Assembly: GCA_002712305.1 (NCBI GenBank)
Contig: PATE01000037.1
Location: forward strand, 6,706 to 28,162
Source of the DNA: Gemmatimonadota bacterium
Lineage (GTDB): Bacteria > Latescibacterota > UBA2968 > UBA8231
Direction: 5' to 3'
DNA: 21,457 nt
Shown: positions 15,662-21,457 of the stretch, one piece after another
Layout of the letters: each line of letters begins with the position of its first letter
Numbering within the stretch: the first letter of the stretch is position 1
Translations under genes and position numbers: made by a program
The notes under the pieces: model-generated
What the model saw: the letters and a program-made list of their open reading frames with translations, nothing else
Told to the model about the DNA's origin: nothing
Databases searched by the model: none

Positions 15662-17092
15662 GTGGAACTGTCTCTCTTCGCACCCGAACTCATCGCCCTA
15701 CTCGGTGGACTGGTTCTATTCGCCGCACCGATTCTGGGTGCGGGCTCAGCCACGACCTGGCGACTGGCCGTGTTGGCCGGATCGGCCACCTTCGCGGGCG
15801 CCGTGTGGTCCCTACCCTTGTCAGGTGAGGCGTTCTCGCCAGGGATCTACTACGTCGATGCCTTCTCACAGGGCGTGAAAGTGGTTGTGTCTCTCGGGTA
15901 TCTTCTCGTCGTGCTGGGCGCACGTGAACCGGTCACCCTCAAGGCCCATGCCTGGTCTGAGTTGCCTTTGTTCGTGCTGCTCGCTTCGGTGGGCATGATG
16001 ATGATGGTGTCAGCCACGGAGTTGCTGACGCTCTACATCGCCATGGAGCTGGCCGCTTACCCTGTCTACATCGCCATTGCGCTGCATCGAAATCCGGCCA
16101 TCGGCGGCGAGAGCTCGACGAAATACATGGTGCAGGGAATGATGGCGTCCGCCGTCTCTCTCTATGGCATGAGTTTCCTCTATGGGCTGGCAGGATCGAC
16201 GTACTTCGAAGCCATCACCGGCCAGATGGGTGCCCTGTCGTCGACGCCCCTCTTCTGGTTTGGCATCATTCTGTTGCTGGCAGGGTTCCTGTTCAAGCTC
16301 GCGGCGCTGCCCTTCCACTTCTGGGCACCCGACACGTACGAGGTCTCGCCTCACGAGGTGATCACCTTCGTCGCCAGTGTTTCGAAGGTTGCCGCCATCG
16401 CCGTGTTGTGCCGGATCATGTCGCTGGTGATGCCCGCCGGTATGGACGCCTGCAGTGTGCAGAATGTGCTGATGTGGTTCGCCGTAGGGGCCATGACGTT
16501 GGGCAACCTGGCCGCATTGCGACAGAGCGATCTGAAGCGCCTGCTCGGCTATTCCGCCGTCGCTCATGCGGGTTACGCCCTGATCGGAGTTCAGGCCATG
16601 TCGGCCAACGGTCTGACATCGGCTTTGTTCTATGCCGTCGGCTACGCGGCCATGTCGCTGATCTGTTTTCTCGTGGTGGCCACGGTCGGACGGGATCAGG
16701 ATCGAGTGTCCGTCGAGGCCATGTCGGGTCTCTGGCAGCGATCCCCGTCGATGGCGCTCGTTTTTCTGGTCGGATTGCTGGGGCTCATCGGCCTGCCACC
16801 GACGGTGGGCTTCATCGGCAAGTGGTTCCTCTTCTCCGCCGCCATCGAGCAGGGCCAGTTCGTGTTGGTTCTCGTAGCCGCCATCAACGCCACGATCGCG
16901 CTCTACTACTACTTGCTCGTGCTTCGGCAGATCTACCTGGTCGATGCACCGACAGACGCCGCGCCCCTGCGGTGGACACCGGCGCTGGCTTTGTCGGCGG
17001 GCGTCGGGTCGATCGTGGTGGTCGCCATGGGTGTTGTGCCGTCACCGATCTGGGATCAGGCGGCGGCGGCTGTGGCGACTCTACTTCACTGA
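15662..17092 (+). CDS. nuoN: NADH-quinone oxidoreductase subunit N
   Basis: 476-residue antiporter-like subunit, last gene of the operon. Conserved charges are intact: Glu129 in YIAMELAAYPVYI (TM5), Lys212 in GFLFKLAALPFHFWAPDTYE (TM7), Lys242 in SVSKVAAI (TM8) and Lys387 in VGFIGKWFLF (TM12). The GTG start lies two bases after the nuoM stop and lacks a clear Shine-Dalgarno sequence, suggesting translational coupling. Eleven bases after its stop the convergent gene at 17104 ends; I see no terminator hairpin between them. Confidence 0.96.
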   Translation: MELSLFAPELIALLGGLVLFAAPILGAGSATTWRLAVLAGSATFAGAVWSLPLSGEAFSPGIYYVDAFSQGVKVVVSLGYLLVVLGAREPVTLKAHAWSELPLFVLLASVGMMMMVSATELLTLYIAMELAAYPVYIAIALHRNPAIGGESSTKYMVQGMMASAVSLYGMSFLYGLAGSTYFEAITGQMGALSSTPLFWFGIILLLAGFLFKLAALPFHFWAPDTYEVSPHEVITFVASVSKVAAIAVLCRIMSLVMPAGMDACSVQNVLMWFAVGAMTLGNLAALRQSDLKRLLGYSAVAHAGYALIGVQAMSANGLTSALFYAVGYAAMSLICFLVVATVGRDQDRVSVEAMSGLWQRSPSMALVFLVGLLGLIGLPPTVGFIGKWFLFSAAIEQGQFVLVLVAAINATIALYYYLLVLRQIYLVDAPTDAAPLRWTPALALSAGVGSIVVVAMGVVPSPIWDQAAAAVATLLH

Positions 17093-17103
17093 AAAGCCAC
17101 GTT

Positions 17104-18735
17104 TCACCAACCGAGGGCGTAGCCGTCGCGCCGAGGATCGGCTCCACCGGTAAAGGCACCACTGGCCGGATCGATCCAGATACCCTGGCCTCCACCGACA
17201 CCCGCTGACCAATCTCCGATCCGATTCAGTTCGTGACCTCGTCGCTCCAGGCCACGTAGGACCTCGTCGGGGATTCTCGTCTCCACATCAGCTGCAAAGC
17301 CGTGTGACGTCTTCACGCGGGGCGCTTCGATGGCGGCTTGAATGTTCATGTCGTGGTCGAGGACATTCATGATCATCTGCGGTGTGGTTTGCAGGATGCC
17401 GTAGCTGCCCGGCGTGCCGATGAGCATGCGGAGACCGTCCTTGTCCCAGATCTGCACCGGCGACATGGGCATTTCGATCTTCTTCGATGGGGCGATCACA
17501 TTTGGACTGCCTTCCACGAAGTCAAACCAGCGGCCGAGGTTATTCAGAGCGATGCCCGTTCCAGGCACGACCACAGCCGACCCAAAACCAGCGCCGAGGC
17601 TCTGCGTGACAGAGACGGCGTTCCCCTCGGCGTCGACGGTGTCGAAGTGGGTAGTGCATTCCGTCTTCATCCACGCCGTCGGGTCTCCAGGGTGAACCTG
17701 GTCAGATTCCAGATGGGGTGCGAAGGTTTCGCCCCCCGATGATCTGGCTTTGTCGCCGATCTGGTCTCTTCTGGATGCCGCATACTCCTTTGACAGCATG
17801 CCCGCGATCGGTGGCGCCGCGATGCCGGTGAATGTGGTCCGGTCGGCAACAGCGAGCTTTCCCGACTCCAGAAACAAATGGAGCGCCTGCTCCGAATTGT
17901 GGCCGAGATCGGCAAGATCATAGGCTTCCAGCATGTTCAACTGCAGCAGATACTGCCCCGACTGACACGGCGGTGGTGGTCCACAGATGGTGAATCCTCG
18001 ATAGTCCGTCGAAATAGGGTCCTGCCAGGAGAGCTCGAAACCACGCAGATCCTCGGCTGTGAGCAGCCCCCCGATGGACTCGAGATGCTCTGAGATTTTC
18101 TGACCCAATTCGCCTGTATAAAAAACCTCTACGCCTCCTTCGGCGACCAGACGTAGTGTGGTGGCCAGGTCTGCCTGTGTGATGATCTGGCCGGGCTCAG
18201 GTGGCCGCCCGTCGATCAGGTACGACACGGCTGGCCCGGAGTGCTGACGAAGGTCGTCGGCCGCCGAGCTGATGAATTCGTGATTCTTCGCCGTCACGGC
18301 GTACCCCGCTTCCGCCATCTCGATGGCGGGCGTGAAGACGGTGAGGGGGTCCATCGTTCCGTGCCGGGCAAGAGCCTCCAGCCAGCCACCGCAGGCACCG
18401 GGGACCAGGATCGGTAGCGGGCCACGCAGCCTGGTTGCTTCGTCAGCGAACTGGTCGAGCGATGCCGTGGCGGCGGACAGCCCCATGTAGTCGAGTACCT
18501 TCTGGGTCTTGTCGCGCGCACTGTAGATGTGCATGAAGCCGGCACCACCGATGCCGGACATATAGGGCTCCACCACATTGAGCGCCGCTGCCGTGGCGAC
18601 GGCAGCATCGATCGCGTTGCCACCGTCCATGAGGATTCGGAGTCCGGCCAGTGACGCCAGCGGGTGCGCCGAACTGACCATGCCCCGTGTGCCAGTCACG
18701 GTGGGTCTGTGGGTCAGTCCTTTGCTAGGCGTCAT
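17104..18735 (-). CDS. Gamma-glutamyltranspeptidase-like Ntn hydrolase
   Basis: 543-residue member of the GGT/cephalosporin acylase family, which self-cleaves to expose an N-terminal threonine. The maturation site is TTHFDTVDAEGNAVSVTQSL with nucleophile Thr361. GGNAIDAAVA (38-47), GIGGAGF (61-67) and LVPGACGGW (110-118) are family motifs, and NNLGRWFDF and PMSPVQI lie in the small subunit. At the position of the E. coli Arg114 that binds the glutamyl carboxylate, ATASLDQF (89-96) has Ser instead of Arg, so true gamma-glutamyl specificity is doubtful. There is no signal peptide, unlike classical periplasmic GGT. ATG 18735 is supported by AGGAG (18743-18747), which overlaps the preceding stop codon; the longer open frame upstream is a shadow. 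Confidence 0.88.
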   Translation of the reverse strand: MTPSKGLTHRPTVTGTRGMVSSAHPLASLAGLRILMDGGNAIDAAVATAAALNVVEPYMSGIGGAGFMHIYSARDKTQKVLDYMGLSAATASLDQFADEATRLRGPLPILVPGACGGWLEALARHGTMDPLTVFTPAIEMAEAGYAVTAKNHEFISSAADDLRQHSGPAVSYLIDGRPPEPGQIITQADLATTLRLVAEGGVEVFYTGELGQKISEHLESIGGLLTAEDLRGFELSWQDPISTDYRGFTICGPPPPCQSGQYLLQLNMLEAYDLADLGHNSEQALHLFLESGKLAVADRTTFTGIAAPPIAGMLSKEYAASRRDQIGDKARSSGGETFAPHLESDQVHPGDPTAWMKTECTTHFDTVDAEGNAVSVTQSLGAGFGSAVVVPGTGIALNNLGRWFDFVEGSPNVIAPSKKIEMPMSPVQIWDKDGLRMLIGTPGSYGILQTTPQMIMNVLDHDMNIQAAIEAPRVKTSHGFAADVETRIPDEVLRGLERRGHELNRIGDWSAGVGGGQGIWIDPASGAFTGGADPRRDGYALGW

Positions 18736-18742
18736 TCCATGA

Positions 18743-18747
18743 CTCCT
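18743..18747 (-). promoter_or_regulatory. Ribosome binding site of the GGT-like gene overlapping the upstream stop codon
   Basis: AGGAG lies seven bases before ATG 18735 and shares bases with the stop codon TAG (18746-18748) of the PhyH gene. It fixes the start of the GGT-like gene and indicates coupled translation. Confidence 0.75.
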
Positions 18748-19549
18748 ATTGCACTGAGTCGACGTCGGGGACGGATCCTGGCTCGACATCGAGAATGTAT
18801 TTGGCGAGCGGGCTGATTCGGTTCGCGGTTTCTGGCCGAAGATACTTGCGCTGGTCGGTCTGCTGGGCGTGCTCGCGTGCGATGAAAGCACAGTGCAGCA
18901 ATCGTCGATGGGCGGACTCGGTGTGGTTGTGCGTGCAGCCGTGCCATGCATTGCTGTTGAAGACGCCCACCGAACCGGCGGGTGCGCACAGATACACTTC
19001 ATCCGGATGTGGGGCGAGGGTGTCTTTGACCACATCCTGCACACGATCTGCAGTCAGGTGGCTACCGGGCACGATGCGTGTGGCACCATTGTCCGGTGTC
19101 ATATCATCAAGCATCCACATGGAGTTCACCACGTGGTAGACACCGTTGCCACGTTCACCACCCCAGTCAGCGTGTAGGCCCTGCTGCCCATGACCTGGGA
19201 GCGGGTCGTGCCCGTTGACCGAGTGCAGCTTGAAGGGTCTCTGGATGACGTGCCAGACCGCCGCTAACAGTTGAGGCTGCAGGTAAACGCGGTCGAAAAC
19301 GTCTCCCTTGTTCACCAGATCGGCCAATCGGCGAACACCTTCGACCTGAGCTACTTCCTTGCCCGCTTCTTCACCCTCGGCCTCGCAGATCTCTTCGAAA
19401 ACGGCTCGCAGACTCGCCAGCCAGGACGGATCGATGATGCCCTCGAGAATCGTGAACCCCTGTTCATCGAGCTGCCTGATACTCTCTTCGCCGAAAGCCG
19501 TGGGCTCGAGGCCGAGCTCGATCAGGCGTGGATCCATGCTGTCGCTCAT
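18746..19549 (-). CDS. Phytanoyl-CoA dioxygenase (PhyH) family protein
   Basis: 267-residue 2-oxoglutarate/Fe(II) oxygenase. The iron triad is His126-x-Asp128 in GLHADWGG and His203 in NAWHGCTHNHTES, followed by Arg215/Arg216 for 2-oxoglutarate. MWMLDDMTPDNGATRIVPGSH (144-164) is the classical core strand of the family. It is only distantly similar to the other PhyH-type gene at 6438, so they are not a recent duplication. Start at ATG 19549 with GGAG (19557-19560) seven bases upstream; it begins 12 bases after the racemase-like gene stop. Its own stop TAG (18746-18748) is part of the ribosome binding site of the next gene. Likely one step of a catabolic route shared with its neighbours; substrate unknown. 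Confidence 0.9.
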   Translation of the reverse strand: MSDSMDPRLIELGLEPTAFGEESIRQLDEQGFTILEGIIDPSWLASLRAVFEEICEAEGEEAGKEVAQVEGVRRLADLVNKGDVFDRVYLQPQLLAAVWHVIQRPFKLHSVNGHDPLPGHGQQGLHADWGGERGNGVYHVVNSMWMLDDMTPDNGATRIVPGSHLTADRVQDVVKDTLAPHPDEVYLCAPAGSVGVFNSNAWHGCTHNHTESAHRRLLHCAFIAREHAQQTDQRKYLRPETANRISPLAKYILDVEPGSVPDVDSVQ

Positions 19550-19561
19550 CGTGTCACTCCG

Positions 19562-20620
19562 CTACGCTCGGGGCCATTGTTCGTGAAACGTCTCGTAGCG
19601 GACAACGGCCTCCTCGTCCAGTTCGACACCCAGCCCTGGTCCATCGGGAACGTTGGCCACGCCATCTCTCACGAGAGGTTCCTTCAACAGGCTGTGTTCG
19701 TGGACGAAGTTGCCACATAGATCACTCCCATACGTGCAGTTCGGTACCGCCGCCGATGCGTGCAGTCGAAAGGCGTCGAAAATCCCAAGATCGACGTTCG
19801 ATGCCTGCCACACGGGGATGTCCGCGGCGGCAGCGATCCGCGCCATGTCGATGAAGTTCCAGTCGGACGGTGCGACGTTGATCGCATCCACCGCTTCCAT
19901 GTCGATGGCGTGAATGACCTGCAGGGCGTTCTGGAAGTGCGGAGCCACCTTCACCGTCGTGACACCACGCATGCGTTTGTAGTCATTCATGTCATCCTTC
20001 GGCATGGGATCTTCAAACACGACATCGAGCCCGTCCAGACGGCGAGCCAGTTCCATGCTGTTGTCGAAGTTGTGGAACTGATGTCCAGGGTCCATAACGA
20101 TACGCATGTCCGGCGCCACCTCGTGGATGGCGAAGGCACGTTCCGCCACATTCCCGTCCTCCCACTGGCACTTCATCTTGATGCCGTGGAACCCCAACTC
20201 GGCGGCGCGCCGGGCTGCGGCGACCGTGTCTTCCACACCCATTCTCTGAATCCAGTAGTCCACGAGAATCTCACCGCGCAGCTTGCCCCCGAAGATGCGG
20301 CACAGTGGCCAATCGATCTGTTTTCCGATCAGATCCAGCAGGGCGATCTGCCACCCGCCTCCACCCAGGGTGCGGGGCTCGAATTCCCGCGGGTCCTTGC
20401 CGATGAGATCGGGGGGCGTCTCGTCGTGCGCGTCGAAGTAGGGACCTCCCATGCCAATCCCTGTGAGACCCGTATCGGTATGGATGTAGTAGATATCCTG
20501 CAGTCGCTCGCTGATCGGCAGCGGATAACTCTCGGTGAACTCTTCGTAGTCGGGTGGAGAGAGAATGCCAGGCATAAAAGGCACCTCCACACTCTTGCGC
20601 TCCAGATGGGTGATCTTCAC
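19562..20620 (-). CDS. Mandelate racemase/muconate lactonizing enzyme family protein (enolase superfamily)
   Basis: 352 residues. The N-terminal capping domain (about 1-115) is followed by a TIM barrel. GIKMKCQW has the second-strand K-x-K pair (Lys148, Lys150), Asp177 in VMDPGHQ is the first metal ligand and Glu203 in VFEDPMP the second. The third ligand, normally Glu or Asp at the end of strand five in a G-E motif, should fall near TTVKVAPHFQN (221-231), where no acidic residue is seen; His228 could substitute. Asp253 in NVAPSDWN may be the sixth-strand residue, and the seventh strand reads WQASN, with no obvious His. The GTG start has AAGGAG (20626-20631) five bases upstream. The enzyme probably dehydrates or epimerises a sugar acid, but that is not shown by sequence. 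Confidence 0.88.
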   Translation of the reverse strand: MKITHLERKSVEVPFMPGILSPPDYEEFTESYPLPISERLQDIYYIHTDTGLTGIGMGGPYFDAHDETPPDLIGKDPREFEPRTLGGGGWQIALLDLIGKQIDWPLCRIFGGKLRGEILVDYWIQRMGVEDTVAAARRAAELGFHGIKMKCQWEDGNVAERAFAIHEVAPDMRIVMDPGHQFHNFDNSMELARRLDGLDVVFEDPMPKDDMNDYKRMRGVTTVKVAPHFQNALQVIHAIDMEAVDAINVAPSDWNFIDMARIAAAADIPVWQASNVDLGIFDAFRLHASAAVPNCTYGSDLCGNFVHEHSLLKEPLVRDGVANVPDGPGLGVELDEEAVVRYETFHEQWPRA

Positions 20621-20660
20621 AGGTTCTCCTTCGCGGCTGAGGATTGACGCCCCAGACTCA

Positions 20661-20686
20661 CAGATTCTACTCGCAGACTCTACTCA
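20661..20686. repeat. 13-base tandem repeat at the sulfatase stop codon
   Basis: Two adjacent 13-base units (20661-20673 and 20674-20686) differ at two positions. The second contains the stop codon of the sulfatase gene on the minus strand (20684-20686). It is short and may be chance. Confidence 0.4.
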
Positions 20687-21457
20687 CGGCTGCCATTGAT
20701 TCCAGCCCGACTCACCGAAGGCGGGCACGAGGGGCAAGGGGTCGAGGGTTTCTTCCATCCGCTGTCGTAGCCAGACATGGTGCTGCGCGGCGATCGATCG
20801 ATGGGCGTCATCGTCGACGAGATTCGTCATCTCCCAGGGGTCGGACTCCAAATCGAAGAGCTGCCAGGATCTGGCCCCGTTCTTGTCACCCATGACGGTG
20901 TACTTGTATCGCCGCGAACGGAAACCTCTCCAGACTTCCTCGTAGAAGGGCAACCCCTCACGCAATTCGGCGACAAACTCGAGCAGGACGCCATCACGGT
21001 CCAATTCGTGATCCTCACCGCGAATCACTCGACTCAGATCCATGCCAGGAAGTGGATCACGTGGCGTACGCCCCGTCAATCCGAGGAAGGTGGGAAACAG
21101 ATCTTCCGTGCAGGTCGGATCGATGAGAACCGTCCCGGCCCGTTCGGGGCATCTCGGATCGTACACAATCAGTGGCACACCCACTGATTCCTCCAGGGGC
21201 CGCTGCTTGCTGACCAGTCCATGAGCTCCCAGCAACTCGCCGTGGTCGGCCAGGAACACGACGACCGTATCTTGCGCCAATCCACTCTCGTCGAGAAAGG
21301 CACGCATGCGTCCCACATTCGTGTCGAGATTTTCCACCATGGCATAGTAGATCTGCCGCTGACGGATGAGTTGCTCTCGTTTTTCGTTCGAGTCAGCCCT
21401 GAAGTTGGGTGGCAGCTGGATGTCGCGCGCCGTCCACTCCGCCTCCAGATCGGCAGG
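20684..21457 (-). CDS. Type I sulfatase, C-terminal part (5' end outside the window)
   Basis: 257 residues visible; the frame is open across the right edge, so the gene starts outside. RQRQIYYAMVENLDTNVG and VVFLADHGELLGAHGL are the distal metal-site region of alkaline-phosphatase-fold sulfatases, with Asp and His (ADHGE) binding calcium and a following Lys (SKQRP) expected to contact the sulfate. GVPLIVYDP, DLFPTFLGLTG and LFDLESDPWEMTNL are further family landmarks. The C-x-P-S-R motif that is converted to formylglycine should lie in the missing N-terminal half, so activity and export signal cannot be judged. The substrate may be a sulfated sugar, choline sulfate or similar. The racemase-like gene starts 63 bases downstream, so this is probably the first visible gene of the operon. 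Confidence 0.9.
   Translation of the reverse strand, partial: PADLEAEWTARDIQLPPNFRADSNEKREQLIRQRQIYYAMVENLDTNVGRMRAFLDESGLAQDTVVVFLADHGELLGAHGLVSKQRPLEESVGVPLIVYDPRCPERAGTVLIDPTCTEDLFPTFLGLTGRTPRDPLPGMDLSRVIRGEDHELDRDGVLLEFVAELREGLPFYEEVWRGFRSRRYKYTVMGDKNGARSWQLFDLESDPWEMTNLVDDDAHRSIAAQHHVWLRQRMEETLDPLPLVPAFGESGWNQWQP

Noticed and set aside
17093-17103. Terminator between nuoN and the convergent GGT-like gene
   Set aside because: Only 11 bases, with no inverted repeat visible there or in the immediate flanks.
18736-19044. Upstream extension of the GGT-like frame
   Set aside because: It overlaps the PhyH gene in another frame, whereas ATG 18735 has a strong AGGAG site and fits the family length.
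19760-20647. 295-codon plus-strand frame opposite the racemase-like gene
   Set aside because: Antisense shadow of a gene whose motifs and ribosome binding site are clear; His/Val/Asp-rich without any domain.

Overview
This is a GC-rich, gene-dense bacterial segment with no rRNA, tRNA, CRISPR array or insertion sequence that I can see. Gene content is like that of uncultivated heterotrophs: two phytanoyl-CoA-dioxygenase-type enzymes, a type I sulfatase, an enolase-superfamily enzyme, a family 4 glycosidase, PQQ-like propellers, and a respiratory complex I operon without an NADH module. That mix recalls marine or soil lineages such as Latescibacterota, Poribacteria or the Planctomycetes group. 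This placement is inference from gene content only; no phylogenetic marker was compared.

Layout. (1) 1-157: the edge of a gene of uncertain strand. (2) 202-4901, plus strand: a GH4 glycosidase with an unusual basic tail, a TIM-barrel oxidoreductase-like protein, and a metallophosphoesterase fused to an eight-bladed PQQ-like propeller. (3) 4902-6222, minus strand: a response-regulator/metallo-beta-lactamase-fold protein split in two by one extra base in a six-G run. Its stop codon abuts the stop of the preceding convergent gene with no gap. (4) 6438-7325, plus: a PhyH-family dioxygenase. (5) 7409-17092, plus: nuoABCDHIJKLMN, eleven complex I genes packed with overlaps or gaps of a few bases. 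nuoE, nuoF and nuoG are absent and the operon is bounded by unrelated genes. (6) 17104-21457, minus: a four-gene cluster transcribed as sulfatase (truncated by the window), mandelate-racemase-like enzyme, PhyH dioxygenase and gamma-glutamyltranspeptidase-like Ntn hydrolase.

How the genes work together. The nuo block encodes the complete membrane arm and quinone-reducing connecting arm of an energy-converting oxidoreductase, but not its NADH-oxidising end. It either draws electrons from another donor or uses NuoEFG encoded elsewhere. The minus-strand cluster reads like a catabolic cassette: desulfation, dehydration or racemisation of an acid, 2-oxoglutarate-dependent oxidation, and hydrolysis or transfer of an acyl or glutamyl group. 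The left plus-strand cluster looks like another small carbohydrate or phospho-compound cassette. Substrates are unknown in both.

Most notable observations: NuoM appears to lack the TM7 lysine that NuoL and NuoN keep, and carries an in-frame (TTC)6 microsatellite just before its TM5 glutamate; NuoI has a repeat-built Lys/Ala tail; the racemase-like enzyme seems to lack its third acidic metal ligand; the GGT-like enzyme seems to lack the substrate-binding arginine; and the CheY-MBL gene is frameshifted.
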